This document shows, piece after piece, positions 25,194 to 34,169 of a stretch of DNA of 40,721 nt. A program made the position numbers and the translations under genes. Every line of letters begins with the position of its first letter. Within the stretch, counting starts at the first letter, position 1. The notes beneath the pieces were generated by a model. The model saw only the letters and a program-made list of their open reading frames with translations. It had not been told where the DNA came from and ran no database searches. The DNA comes from Paracoccaceae bacterium (GTDB taxonomy: Bacteria > Pseudomonadota > Alphaproteobacteria > Rhodobacterales > Rhodobacteraceae), in assembly GCA_020846995.1 (NCBI GenBank), contig JADLCV010000225.1, forward strand, positions 1 to 40,721, in the 5' to 3' direction.

Positions 25194-25736
25194 TTACCTC
25201 GGCTCGTTGACGAAGGCCGACATGGCGACAAGCTGGTAGCCGCCCGAGGCGTCGAGGGGCAGGTTCAGCCCCCAGGCCGAGGTCGGGAAGAAGGGATCGA
25301 AGACCGCGCAGGCCCTGACCAGCATCATCTCGTTCGATTCACCGTGGAGCCAGGTCGTGACCGGCTGCACCTCCTCGCCGCGGTTGACGCAGGTCGCCGG
25401 CCCGTCGAAGACGTTCCAGGTCGTGGTCGAGACGGGGCGAAGCTCGAGCATCAGGGCCTCGCTGCAGCCCGGCATGACGATCATGTGCGAACAGATGTCG
25501 TCCCGGATCTGGTCGTGGGTGGGGTTCTCGACGAGGCCGAGGCGGAGGTCGCGCACCGACAAGTCGACCGCCCGCTCAAGCATGACCGAGCGCGTCATCA
25601 GCATCCCGGCCTCGAAGGATCCGAGGAAGACCATCATGATGACCGGGAAGACGATGACGAAGTCGGCGGTCAGGGTGCCGTCCTCGGCCAGCAGCCGGCG
25701 GCGGACGCGGCCGGCAAGGGCACCGAGGGCGCTCAC
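25194..25736 (-). CDS. TadE-like pseudopilin, second gene of Tad operon
   Basis: A 180-residue protein. A basic start (GRVRRRLLAEDG) precedes TLTADFVIVFPVIMMVFLGSFE, a prepilin-type hydrophobic segment at about residues 20-45, and a periplasmic domain with four or more cysteines (DICSHMIVMPGCSE, ATCVNRGEE, RACAVFD) that could form disulfides. GTG 25734-25736 is the start; its GTGA overlaps the TadG stop (25733-25735), so translation is coupled. The stop is TAA, unusual for this GC-rich window. Confidence 0.83.
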   Translation of the reverse strand: MSALGALAGRVRRRLLAEDGTLTADFVIVFPVIMMVFLGSFEAGMLMTRSVMLERAVDLSVRDLRLGLVENPTHDQIRDDICSHMIVMPGCSEALMLELRPVSTTTWNVFDGPATCVNRGEEVQPVTTWLHGESNEMMLVRACAVFDPFFPTSAWGLNLPLDASGGYQLVAMSAFVNEPR

Positions 25737-27373
25737 TGGGTGAGCCTCAGGGAGGAGATCTGGGCCCGGATCTGGCGGAAGGCGGTGCTGATCTCGAGCC
25801 CCTCGACGTTGTAGAAGCGGTTGGGCGAGGCGCAGTCGCGGATGACGTCGGCGCCGTGGTCGGGGGCCTCGAAGGCGATGCCGAAGATGACGACGTCCTG
25901 GGCCTTGGCGAGCGAGCAGAGCGTGTTCAGCCGCGCGTCCATGTCCGAGGTGTCGGCGAGCGCGCGGAAGTTCGCGACCCAGGTGTTGTAGTGGCTCGTG
26001 CGGCTGGAGGAGGACGAGCCGAGGGCGCGGGCATAGAGCTGCCAGGCCACATACTTGACCCGCAGCCGCTGCCAGACCTGGACCCAGGTCAGCTGGTCGA
26101 CGCCCGAGCCGCTGTTCCAGGGCGAGGTCCGCCACTCGCCGCTGCCCGAGTTGCGGTGGGGCGTCCAGTAGTCGTTGCTGCCGGCATGGCTCGGATGGAG
26201 GATCGAGAAGTTGCCGTCGCCCCGCGACCGCCAGATGGGCGAGAGGCCCGACTTGTAGGCGGTGTTGATGCGCTCCTCGGCGAAATGCTCCCCGTCGGTC
26301 ATGAGGACGATGACCTTGAGGGCCTCGGGGTCGTCCCAGTCGAAGGGCCGGCCGGCGAAATGGGCCGGCACGGCGCCGCGGCCCACGAGTTGCGACACCA
26401 TCCCGCGCGAGGCCGGGTCGATGAGCGTGAGCCCCCAGCGCAGCCCGGCGTCGATCGAGGTCGCGCCGATCGCCTGCAGGCTCGCGATCTGGCTGCGAAG
26501 CGCGCTGATGTTGTTCGAGAGCGGCCGGACGTAGTTGTTGGATTCGGCCGGGCACCAGATGTTGGCCGGGTTCGGCGCCTGAGGCGACTGGTAGGAGTTC
26601 GAGGTCGAGACCGACGAGAAGCTGTCGGCCCAGGCCGTCTGTTCCATGGCGAGCGAGGTCGAGAGCGTCAGGCTGCCGTAGACCGAGGGCGGCAGGTCGA
26701 CGCAGTAGACCTCTGCCACACCGTGCTGGTGGGTGATGTTGAAGACGGCCGTCAGATCGGGCCCGATGTTGACCTGCCCGTTGTAGGGCACGAGGCTGAT
26801 CGAGATGCGGTTGTCGTCGTCGTCGCCGAGGATCTTGTCGACGAACTCGTCGGCCGCCACCTTGAGGTTGGCGATCCGCGAGGGGGTGTTCTGCATCGAC
26901 CCCGAGATGTCGAGGACGAGCGCGATCTCGACGTTGGTGATGCGCTCCTCGGCGGCCCCGGACCCGGCCGAGGCAAGCTCGTCGATGCCCATCAGCGGCA
27001 TGAAGAAGGTGTTGACGGCGGTGGTCGTGTCGGCGCGGACGTTGCGGTAGTTCAGCCCCTCGTCGACGACCGTCCCCGCGAGGTTGGCCGAGAGCCCGGC
27101 GCGGGCGAAATAGTCGGCGACGACGTCCTCGGGCTCGAGTTCCTGGCGCATGCTCGCGGCCGCGAGCGCCGCCCGGTCGGCGGTGTTCTGGATGCGCGAG
27201 CGCTCGGCCTCGTAGCGCATGAGGTCGACCGAGAGGCCGCCGACCATAAGCATCAGGACGAAGATGAAAAGACCGAACACGACCAGCGTGCCGTCCTCGG
27301 CGCCGAGGAACGGAAGGGCGCGGCGGCGCCCCTGCGAACGCGATCCCGCACCGATGCGGCCGGACCCGACCAT
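25733..27373 (-). CDS. TadG-like protein with von Willebrand factor A domain
   Basis: A 546-residue protein. A basic N-terminus precedes one transmembrane helix (residues about 30-52, VVFGLFIFVLMLMVGGLSVDLMR in part), then the TadG/RsaE-like QNTADRAALAAASM block. The vWA domain has a complete MIDAS: DISGSMQN near residue 155 and MTDGEHFAEE later. A long insertion between (residues about 225-290, serine/asparagine-rich) and a C-terminal LCSLAKAQDVVIFGIAFEA strand follow. TadG is an outer or periplasmic component of Flp pilus assembly. It heads a three-gene operon with two TadE-like genes. No pilin gene or secretion ATPase (cpaF/tadA) lies in the window. Confidence 0.87.
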   Translation of the reverse strand: MVGSGRIGAGSRSQGRRRALPFLGAEDGTLVVFGLFIFVLMLMVGGLSVDLMRYEAERSRIQNTADRAALAAASMRQELEPEDVVADYFARAGLSANLAGTVVDEGLNYRNVRADTTTAVNTFFMPLMGIDELASAGSGAAEERITNVEIALVLDISGSMQNTPSRIANLKVAADEFVDKILGDDDDNRISISLVPYNGQVNIGPDLTAVFNITHQHGVAEVYCVDLPPSVYGSLTLSTSLAMEQTAWADSFSSVSTSNSYQSPQAPNPANIWCPAESNNYVRPLSNNISALRSQIASLQAIGATSIDAGLRWGLTLIDPASRGMVSQLVGRGAVPAHFAGRPFDWDDPEALKVIVLMTDGEHFAEERINTAYKSGLSPIWRSRGDGNFSILHPSHAGSNDYWTPHRNSGSGEWRTSPWNSGSGVDQLTWVQVWQRLRVKYVAWQLYARALGSSSSSRTSHYNTWVANFRALADTSDMDARLNTLCSLAKAQDVVIFGIAFEAPDHGADVIRDCASPNRFYNVEGLEISTAFRQIRAQISSLRLTQ

Positions 27374-27713
27374 GACTCACCCCTTCGCTACCACCCCGGC
27401 CCGCGCCGCTTCTCCCGCGGCCCGCCCGCGCCTCCGGCCCGCCCCCCGGGGGGAGCGTTTCTCGGAATCACGCGGGCAAGTTTGCCGTGACGCTTGCGGC
27501 AGGATTGTGACCGTGGCCGTGCCTGCCGGGGGGCGGGCGGGCCAATCGCGATCCCGGGCGGGGTCTGTTTCCGGGGCTTCATCAATGGCGGGGGGCGGGA
27601 GCGGGCCCGCGCCGGCCGGGGCCGCGCCGGGCCCGCGCCGGGCCCGCCCCGGGGGGGTGCAGCCTGCGGCACCGCGGCCCGGTGATTCGCCCCCGCCCGG
27701 CCCCGCAGGCGGT
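27374..27713. other. Divergent intergenic region between tadG-like and glutamate dehydrogenase genes
   Basis: No gene is supported. The AT-richer part at 27460-27520 holds GGCAA-GT-TTGCC and CTTGCGGCAGGATTG and is the likeliest place for the tadG promoter, but no convincing -35/-10 pair was found on the minus strand. The plus-strand promoter of the dehydrogenase gene follows. Confidence 0.45.
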
Positions 27714-27742
27714 TTCCCCCGTCCGCGAATCTCGCCTAGGAT
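27714..27742 (+). promoter_or_regulatory. Promoter of the TTCC type for the glutamate dehydrogenase family gene
   Basis: -35 TTCCCC (27714-27719), 17-bp spacer containing ATCTCGCC, -10 TAGGAT (27737-27742). The spacer shares ATCTNNCCTA with the dctB, DUF808 and rlmI promoters. Leader about 45 nt. Confidence 0.55.
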
Positions 27743-27792
27743 GGCTGCGGGCAGGGGCACGCCGGGCCCCGTCACGGGCGAGGGAGAGTGGA

Positions 27793-29223
27793 ATGACCGC
27801 GCAGCGCGAGCCGGGCTTTCGTCAAAGCGTCGACCTGATGTTCAACCGCGCCGCGGCGCTCCTCAAGCTCTCGCCGGGGCTCGAGGAGAAGATCCGCGTC
27901 TGCAACTCGACCTACACGGTCCGCTTCGGGGTGCGGCTGCGGGGCCGGATCGAGACCTTCACCGGCTACCGCTCGGTCCACTCCGAGCATCTGGAGCCCG
28001 TCAAGGGCGGCATCCGCTACGCCCTTTCGGTCGACCAGGACGAGGTCGAGGCGCTGGCGGCGCTGATGACCTACAAGTGCGCGCTGGTCGAGGTGCCCTA
28101 TGGCGGCGCCAAGGGCGGGCTCTGCCTCGATCCCCGGCAGTGGGAGGAGCACGAGCTCGAGCAGATCACCCGCCGCTTCGCCTTCGAGCTCATCAAGCGC
28201 GACCTCATCAACCCCGCCCAGAACGTGCCTGCCCCCGACATGGGCACCTCCGAGCGCGAGATGGCATGGATCGCCGACCAGTATGCGCGCATCCACACGA
28301 CCGACATCAACGCCCGCGCCTGCGTCACCGGCAAGCCGCTCAACTCGGGTGGCATCCAGGGCCGCGTCGAGGCGACCGGGCGCGGCGTCCAGTTCGCGCT
28401 GCGCGAGTTCTTCCGCCATCCCGACGACGTCGCCCGGGCCGGGCTCGGGGGCGGCATCGAGGGCAAGCGGATCATCATCCAGGGGCTCGGCAACGTCGGC
28501 TACCATGCCGCCAAGTTCCTCTCCGAGGAGGACGGGGCGAGGATCGTCGGCATCTCCGAGCGCGACGGGGCGATCGCCAGCGAGGCCGGGCTGAACGTCG
28601 AGGAGGTCAAGGCCCACCTCGCCCGCAAGGGGGGGGTGAAGGACTTTCCCGGCGCCACCTTCCGCCCCGACAGCGCGAGACTCCTCGAGGAGGACTGCGA
28701 CATCCTCATCCCGGCGGCGATGGAGGGGGTCATCAACCTCGACAACGCCGCCCGCATCCGCGCCCCCCTGATCCTCGAGGCCGCGAACGGCCCCATCACC
28801 GCCGGCGCCGACGAGGTCCTGCGCCAGATGGGCAAGGTCATCATCCCCGACCTCTACGCCAACGCCGGCGGCGTCACCGTCTCCTACTTCGAATGGGTGA
28901 AGAACCTCAGCCACATCCGCTTCGGCCGCATCCAGCGCCGCCAGGAGGAGGCCCAGCACGAGCTTCTCGTGCGCGAGCTCGAGCGGCTGTCGGCCGACAA
29001 GGGGCTCGGCTGGACGCTCGCGCCCGACTTCAAGGAGCGCTACCTGCGCGGGGCGGGCGAGCTCGAACTCGTGCGCTCGGGCCTCGACGACACCATGCGC
29101 GGGGCCTACCAGTCGATGCGCGAGGTCTGGCACGGCCGCGAGGGCGTCACCGACCTCCGGCTCGCGGCCTACATCGTCTCGGTCCAGCGGGTGGCGGCAA
29201 GCTACCGCGCCAAGGGCCTCTGA
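27793..29223 (+). CDS. Glu/Leu/Phe/Val dehydrogenase family protein
   Basis: Amino-acid dehydrogenase, 476 residues, most like NAD(P)-dependent glutamate dehydrogenase: reversible oxidative deamination of glutamate to 2-oxoglutarate. Substrate-site lysines are in EPVKGGIRY, MTYKCALVEVPYGGAKGG and PAPDMGTSEREM (catalytic Asp). The coenzyme domain has IIIQGLGNVGYHAAKFL, with GxGxxG. IPAAMEGVI, LEAANGPIT and the NAGGVTVSYFEW motif are complete. ATG 27793 has GAGGGAGAG upstream. It is monocistronic; tRNA-Arg follows after 349 bp. The choice of glutamate over other substrates is a family inference. Confidence 0.92.
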   Translation: MTAQREPGFRQSVDLMFNRAAALLKLSPGLEEKIRVCNSTYTVRFGVRLRGRIETFTGYRSVHSEHLEPVKGGIRYALSVDQDEVEALAALMTYKCALVEVPYGGAKGGLCLDPRQWEEHELEQITRRFAFELIKRDLINPAQNVPAPDMGTSEREMAWIADQYARIHTTDINARACVTGKPLNSGGIQGRVEATGRGVQFALREFFRHPDDVARAGLGGGIEGKRIIIQGLGNVGYHAAKFLSEEDGARIVGISERDGAIASEAGLNVEEVKAHLARKGGVKDFPGATFRPDSARLLEEDCDILIPAAMEGVINLDNAARIRAPLILEAANGPITAGADEVLRQMGKVIIPDLYANAGGVTVSYFEWVKNLSHIRFGRIQRRQEEAQHELLVRELERLSADKGLGWTLAPDFKERYLRGAGELELVRSGLDDTMRGAYQSMREVWHGREGVTDLRLAAYIVSVQRVAASYRAKGL

Positions 29224-29572
29224 GCGCACGCTCGAGAAGTGGGCCTCCCGTTCGGGCCGCGGTGCGGACCCGGATGCCCCCTCCGGGCAGCGGGCGCGGA
29301 AAGGGCGGATCTCCCGCGGGGGGCGGTTCCTGCGCGACGTCGGGGCCCGCCTCGGCGTCGGCAAGGCCATGGCCCTGCCGCCATGGCCGGCGTCCTCATC
29401 CGGAGGGCCGGCCGCGGCGCCGCGTTCCCGACGGCCTCCGGGCGCGGCTGGGCCCGTTGCCCCCCGCCGTCGCCGCCGGCCCGGCCCCGGGCGGTTCGGG
29501 CCGGCGGCGATCGCGCGTTGCCACGGGAGGCGGTCTGGTGTAGCCGGAAGGGCAGGAGCGCCGCGGGCCTCC
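29224..29572. other. 349-bp gene-free stretch before tRNA-Arg
   Basis: Nothing is recognised: open frames on both strands are Arg/Pro/Ala-rich without family resemblance. No clear promoter for the tRNA was found, although CACGGGAGG and the immediate upstream sequence are less repetitive than elsewhere. Confidence 0.4.
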
Positions 29573-29649
29573 GACCCCGTAGCTCAGCAGGATAGAGCAT
29601 CAGATTCCTAATCTGAGGGTCGCGCGTTCAAGTCGCGCCGGGGTCGCCA
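29573..29649 (+). tRNA. tRNA-Arg(CCT)
   Basis: 77-nt cloverleaf: acceptor GACCCCG with CGGGGTC, discriminator G, encoded CCA; D-arm GCTCAGCAGGATAGAGC; anticodon stem CAGAT/ATCTG around loop TCCTA, giving CCT; T-arm GCGCGTTCAAGTCGCGC. It reads AGG codons, which are rare in GC-rich genomes of this type. Confidence 0.96.
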
Positions 29650-30076
29650 GCGGGCAGCGGCAGGAGGTCCGGCCGCCGCTCCGGCGCGCGCCCGCCCCCC
29701 CCGGGCGAGGGGGCGCCCGCCCCCCCACCCGCCGCGCCGGATGCCCTCGCCCCGAGGCCCTGCCAGCGGCTGGTCCGCCCCGCCCCGCGGCGTCCTCGCG
29801 CCCGGCCCGCTCCCCGGGCAACGGCGGCCGGAAGGCGGCGGGGTCCGCCCCGGCCCGCGGCCCGCCTCCTCCCCCTGCGCCCGGGCCCCTGCCCGCTTCC
29901 GAACCCTGCCGCGACCGGCGGAGCGTGGCGACGGGCAGCGGGGCGCCGCCATGCCGAATCCTGCCCCCCGTCGGCACCCTCGGGCGACCCGCGCGATCCC
30001 GCCCCCCGCGCCGCCCTCTCGCCGGGGGCCCGCGAGGGGATTGCGGCCGGGGCGTGGCTGGTATCTCCTCGCGCCC
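29650..30076. other. 427-bp gene-free stretch before EamA transporter
   Basis: Nothing is recognised apart from a weak promoter-like element just before the transporter: TTGCGG (30041-30046) and TATCTC (30062-30067), with a short 15-bp spacer, ending 9 nt before the ATG. Confidence 0.35.
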
Positions 30077-30991
30077 ATGACCGTCGCCCCTGCCCCACCC
30101 CCCTCGCGGCCGCTCGCCGGCGCCCTCTGGATGCTCGGCTCGGGCCTGTCCTTCGTCTGCGTCAACGGCATCGTCAAATACCTCGGCCCCGGCGTCCCGC
30201 CCGCCGAGGCCGCCTTCGTGCGCTATGCTTTCGGGCTCGTCCTCCTGATCCCGATGCTGCCGGCGCTGCGGGCGGCACGGATCGGGGCCCGCGGGCATGC
30301 GCTCTTCGCGCTCCGCGGGCTCGTCCAGGCCGGGGGCGTCATCTGCTGGTTCTTCGCCATGGCCCGGATCCCGCTCGCCGAGGTGACGGCCATGGGCTAT
30401 CTCACGCCGGTCGGCGTCACCATCGGCGCGGCCCTCGTCCTCGGCGAGCAGTTCGCGCTCCGCCGCGCCCTGGCGATCGTCGCGGCCCTCGTCGGGATGC
30501 TGATCGTCCTCCGGCCGGGCTTCCGCGAGCTTTCGGCCGGCCATCTCGCCCAGCTCACGACCTCGGTCCTCTTCGCCGCCTCCTACCTCATCGCCAAGCG
30601 CATGACCGACTGGGCGCCGCCGGCGGTGATCGTCGCCATGATGTCGATCTGGGTCACGGTCTGCCTCGCCCCGGTCGCGGCCGCGGTCTGGACCCCGCTT
30701 TCGGCCGGCGCGGCGGGCGGGCTCTTCCTCGTCGCGGCCTTCGCGACCTCCGGCCACTGGTGCATGGTCAAGGGCTTCCAGGCGGCGCCCCTGACGGTGA
30801 CCCAGCCCGTCACCTTCCTGCAGCTGATCTGGGCCACCCTGCTCGGGGCCCTGGCCTTCGGCGAGCCGCTCGACCCCTTCGTGATCCTCGGCGGCGCCAT
30901 CATCATGGCGGCGGTGAGCTTCATCACCTGGCGCGAGGCGGTGATCCGGCGGCGCATGATCACGCCCCCGCCCGAGGCGCTGAAGGGCTGA
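30077..30991 (+). CDS. EamA/DMT-family transporter
   Basis: A 304-residue inner-membrane protein with two EamA repeats. The first has ALWMLGSGLSFVCVNGIVKYL and FALRGLVQAGGVICWFFAMARIPLAEVTAM (cited by ARIPLAEVTAM); the second begins HLAQLTTSVLFAASYLIAKRM and ends VTFLQLIWATLLGALAFGE and FVILGGAIIMAAVSF. The R-I-PLAEVTAxxYLTP pattern fits the RhaT/EamA exporter group common in Rhodobacterales. The substrate is unknown and it differs clearly from the other DMT protein at 18895-19776. Monocistronic, convergent with folD. Confidence 0.88.
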   Translation: MTVAPAPPPSRPLAGALWMLGSGLSFVCVNGIVKYLGPGVPPAEAAFVRYAFGLVLLIPMLPALRAARIGARGHALFALRGLVQAGGVICWFFAMARIPLAEVTAMGYLTPVGVTIGAALVLGEQFALRRALAIVAALVGMLIVLRPGFRELSAGHLAQLTTSVLFAASYLIAKRMTDWAPPAVIVAMMSIWVTVCLAPVAAAVWTPLSAGAAGGLFLVAAFATSGHWCMVKGFQAAPLTVTQPVTFLQLIWATLLGALAFGEPLDPFVILGGAIIMAAVSFITWREAVIRRRMITPPPEALKG

Positions 30992-31026
30992 GGCGCGCGC
31001 GAAGGGGGGGCGGCTGGCCCGCGGCC

Positions 31027-31917
31027 TCAGGCGGTCAGGCCCGCGGGCGCGGCAAGGCCGTGGGCGCGGGCGGCGGCGGCGAGCGTGTTGGCGAGAAGGC
31101 AGGCGATCGTCATCGGCCCGACCCCGCCCGGGACCGGGGTGATGGCGCCGGCGACGCCGACCGCCGAGGCGAAATGGACGTCGCCCACGAGCCGGCCCGG
31201 GCCGCCCTCGCCGGGGACGCGGTTGATGCCGACGTCGATGACCGTGGCGCCGGGGCGGATCCAGTCGCCCCGGATCATCTCGGGCCGGCCGACGGCGGCG
31301 ACGAGGATGTCGGCCCGCCGGCACACCGCCGGAAGGTCGCGGGTGCGCGAGTGGGCGACCGTCACCGTCGCGCTGTCGCGCAGGAGAAGCTGGGCCATCG
31401 GCTTGCCGACGATGTTCGAGCGGCCGACGACCACCGCATCGGCCCCGGCGAGGCTGCCGAGGCGGTCGCGCAGGAGCATGAGGCAGCCGAGTGGCGTGCA
31501 GGGCACAAGCGCGTCCTGCCCGGTCGCGAGGCGGCCGACGTTGGTGACGTGGAAGCCGTCGACGTCCTTCCCGGGGTCGATGGCATTGATGACGAGGTCG
31601 GCGTCAAGGTGCGCGGGCAGCGGCAGCTGGACGAGGATGCCGTGGACGGCGGGGTCGGCGTTGAGGCGGGCGACGAGGGCAAGGAGGTCCGCCTCGGCCG
31701 TCGCCGCCGGCAGCCGGTGCTCGAAGCCCGCCATCCCGGCCTCGGCCGTCGCCCGCTGCTTGGAGCGGACGTAGACCTGGCTCGCCGGATCCTCGCCCAC
31801 CAGCACCACGGCGAGGCCCGGGGTGACGCCCCGGGCCCGGAGCCCCAGCACCTCGGCCGCCACCCGCGCCCGCACGCTCGCCCCGAAGGCCTTGCCGTCG
31901 ATCAGTTCCGCCGTCAT
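31027..31917 (-). CDS. folD: Bifunctional methylenetetrahydrofolate dehydrogenase/cyclohydrolase
   Basis: Interconverts 5,10-methylene-, methenyl- and 10-formyl-THF with NADP. The N-terminal substrate domain has [19 protein letters not shown] with catalytic Lys and Tyr, [12 protein letters not shown], and the [15 protein letters not shown] loop. The Rossmann domain has [30 protein letters not shown] and IDVGINRV; it ends with [26 protein letters not shown] (cited by [10 protein letters not shown]). The 296-residue length is normal. Its ATG (31915-31917) overlaps the chorismate mutase stop as ATGA. With fhs upstream on the same strand it forms a C1-folate module. Confidence 0.97.
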   Translation of the reverse strand: MTAELIDGKAFGASVRARVAAEVLGLRARGVTPGLAVVLVGEDPASQVYVRSKQRATAEAGMAGFEHRLPAATAEADLLALVARLNADPAVHGILVQLPLPAHLDADLVINAIDPGKDVDGFHVTNVGRLATGQDALVPCTPLGCLMLLRDRLGSLAGADAVVVGRSNIVGKPMAQLLLRDSATVTVAHSRTRDLPAVCRRADILVAAVGRPEMIRGDWIRPGATVIDVGINRVPGEGGPGRLVGDVHFASAVGVAGAITPVPGGVGPMTIACLLANTLAAAARAHGLAAPAGLTA

Positions 31918-32204
31918 GGCGCATCCCTTCCCGGTTGGCGGGGGCCGAGCGCGGCCTCCTCGCGCGCGATCGACCAGTCGATGAGGGGCCGCCAGAGAGC
32001 CTCGGCGAGCCCCGGCGGCAGACCCCGGGCGGCGGCGTGGCGGCGGACATTCGCCACCACCTCCTCGATCCGCGCCTCGATCCGCGCCGGCAGGTCGAGC
32101 GCCGACTTGAGTTCGGCCGCGCGGTCGATGCAGGCGGCGCGGCGGGCGAGAAGGGCGACGAGGGCGGCGTCGATGCGGTCGATCTCGGCCCGGAGTTCCG
32201 CCAT
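31914..32204 (-). CDS. Chorismate mutase (AroQ class)
   Basis: A 96-residue all-helical protein. Helix 1 [20 protein letters not shown] with the Arg-Asp pattern LRxxIDx[19 protein letters not shown], and [19 protein letters not shown] match AroQ-class chorismate mutases, which convert chorismate to prephenate; isochorismate-pyruvate lyases of the same fold are a less likely alternative. ATG 32202-32204. It lies between fhs and folD on one strand and overlaps folD by ATGA, so translation is coupled to a folate gene; the reason is not obvious, although folate and aromatic synthesis both draw on chorismate. Confidence 0.87.
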   Translation of the reverse strand: MAELRAEIDRIDAALVALLARRAACIDRAAELKSALDLPARIEARIEEVVANVRRHAAARGLPPGLAEALWRPLIDWSIAREEAALGPRQPGRDAP

Positions 32205-32305
32205 CGTCCGGCACTCCGCGGGCGGCCGCGCCGCCGGCGCGCCCGCCGCCCCGGCCGGCGCCTCCCCGGCCGGCGCGGCCGGGAAGGGCACCGCCGCCCG
32301 GGGGC
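32205..32305. other. Spacer between fhs and chorismate mutase with GC-rich repeat
   Basis: CCCCGGCCGGCGC occurs twice, at about 32251 and 32266, with potential to fold on either strand. It could form a stem between the two genes, so co-transcription of fhs with the downstream pair is uncertain. Confidence 0.35.
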
Positions 32306-33982
32306 TCAGAACAGCCCCTCGATGCGGCCCTCGGCATCGAGCCGGATGACCTCGGCCGAGGGCTGCCGCGGCAGGCCGGGCATGGTCATGATCTCGCCGC
32401 AGATCACGACGACGAAGCCGGCCCCGGCCGAGAGGCGGACCTCGCGGACCGGAATGGTATGGCCGGTCGGCGCGCCCCTCAGGTTGGGGTCGGTCGAGAA
32501 GGAATACTGGGTCTTGGCCATGCAGACCGGAAGGTGGCCGTGGCCCGCCGCCTCCCAGGCGCGAAGCTGGTCGCGCACGGCCTTGTCGGCGATGACCTCG
32601 CCGGCGTGATAGATGCGCTTGGCGATGGTCTCGATCTTCTGGAAGAGGCCCATGTCGTCGGGATAGAGGGGGGCGAAGGCGGCGGTGCCGGAATCGGCGA
32701 GGGCCGCGACCTTGCGGGCGAGATCCTCGATGCCCTTCGAGCCCTCGGCCCAGTGGCGGCAGAGGATCGCCTCGACCCCCTGGCCCGCGGCATACTCCTT
32801 GACGGCCTGGATCTCGGCCTCGGTGTCGGAGGCGAAGTGGTTGATCGCGACCACCACCGGCACCCCGAAGCCCTTGACGTTGGCGATGTGGCGGCCGAGG
32901 TTCGGGCAGCCCTTCCTCACCGCGGCGACGTTCTCGGCGCCAAGGTCGGCGCGGGCGACGCCGCCGTTCATCTTGAGCGCCCGGACGGTCGCGACGATGA
33001 CCGCGGCGGCGGGCCGGAGGCCGGCCTTTCGGCACTTGATGTCGAAGAACTTCTCGGCCCCGAGGTCGGCCCCGAATCCGGCCTCGGTGACGACGTAGTC
33101 GGCCAGCCGCAGGGCCGTGGTCGTGGCGATGACCGAGTTGCAGCCATGGGCGATGTTGGCAAACGGCCCGCCGTGGACGAAGGCGGGGTTGTTCTCGAGC
33201 GTCTGCACGAGGTTCGGCTGCATGCCGTCCTAGAGCAGCACGGTCATGGCGCCGTCGGCCTTGAGGTCGCGGGCCCGGATCGGGCTGCGGTCGCGGCGGT
33301 AGGCGACGATGATGTCGCCGAGGCGCCGCTCGAGATCCTGGAGATCGCGGGAGAGGCAGAGGATGGCCATGACCTCGGAGGCGACGGTGATGTCGAAGCC
33401 GGTCTGGCGGGAAAAGCCGTTGGCGACGCCGCCGAGGCCGACGACGATGTCGCGGAGCGCCCGGTCGTTCATGTCCATGACCCGCCGCCAGCTGATGCGG
33501 CGGTCGTCGATGCCAAGCTCGTTGCCCCAGTAGATGTGGTTGTCGATCATCGCCGCGAGCAGGTTGTGGGCGGCGGTGATGGCGTGGAAGTCGCCGGTGA
33601 AGTGGAGGTTCATCTCCTCCATCGGGACGACCTGGGCCATGCCGCCCCCGGCCGCGCCCCCCTTCATGCCGAAGTTGGGGCCGAGCGAGGCCTCGCGGAT
33701 GCAGACCGCGGCCTTGCGGCCGATGCGGTTCAGCCCGTCGACGAGGCCGACGGTCGTCGTCGTCTTGCCCTCGCCCGCGGGCGTGGGGTTGATGGCGGTG
33801 CAAAGGATCAGCCGGCCCTCCGGCCGCCCGGCGAGCGAGGCGATGAAGGGCTGGGCGATCTTGGCCTTGTCGTGACCGTAGGGAAGGAGGTGCTCGGCGG
33901 GGATGCCGAGGCGGGCGCCGATCTCCTGGATCGGCTTCTTGGTCGCCGCCCGCGCGATCTCGATGTCGGTCCGATGCGTCAT
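32306..33982 (-). pseudogene. fhs: Formate-tetrahydrofolate ligase interrupted by an in-frame amber codon
   Basis: ATP-dependent ligase making 10-formyl-THF from formate. Reading through the stop gives a full-length 558-residue protein with [21 protein letters not shown] (cited by [12 protein letters not shown]), P-loop [32 protein letters not shown] (cited by [12 protein letters not shown]), [16 protein letters not shown] and, after the break, [30 protein letters not shown] and a complete C-terminus. Codon 251 is TAG (33230-33232), where relatives have Lys in VLLKDA-QPNL; AAG to TAG is one substitution. No frame change occurs, and an ATG (33221-33223) with AGGA before it follows immediately. 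Either a recent nonsense mutation, a sequencing error, or two separately translated halves. TAG is used as a normal stop elsewhere (SPFH, eda). Confidence 0.88.
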
Positions 33983-34026
33983 CTGCCCCTCGCTTTTCCC
34001 CGGGCCCCCGGCCCCCGCCGCGGAGG

Positions 34027-34054
34027 TGTATAGTCGACCGGGGGACGAGCGGAA
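34027..34054 (-). promoter_or_regulatory. Promoter of the TTCC type for fhs
   Basis: Minus strand: -35 TTCCGC (34054-34049), 16-bp spacer, -10 TATACA (34032-34027). Leader about 40 nt, with GCGAGGGGCAG before the ATG. Confidence 0.5.
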
Positions 34055-34133
34055 GGCCCGAATCCGACCCTGCGCGCCCGCGCCGCGGCACCCCTCGCGG
34101 GCGGCCCCGGGCGCGCGGCCCCCGGGGCGGCCG

Positions 34134-34162
34134 TTGTCCGGGGGCGGCCGCGCCCCCATATG
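34134..34162 (+). promoter_or_regulatory. Promoter of the M48 peptidase gene, placed for a leaderless mRNA
   Basis: -35 TTGTCC (34134-34139), 17-bp spacer, -10 CATATG (34157-34162). Seven nt separate the -10 from ATG 34170, so the transcript should begin at the start codon. GGGCGGCG before the ATG is not a convincing ribosome binding site. Confidence 0.5.
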
Positions 34163-34169
34163 GGCGGCG

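Noticed and set aside
33230-33232. Amber codon read as pyrrolysine or as a general sense codon
   Set aside because: TAG ends other genes here (SPFH protein, eda), no pyrrolysine genes or suppressor tRNA are visible, and the expected residue is an ordinary Lys.
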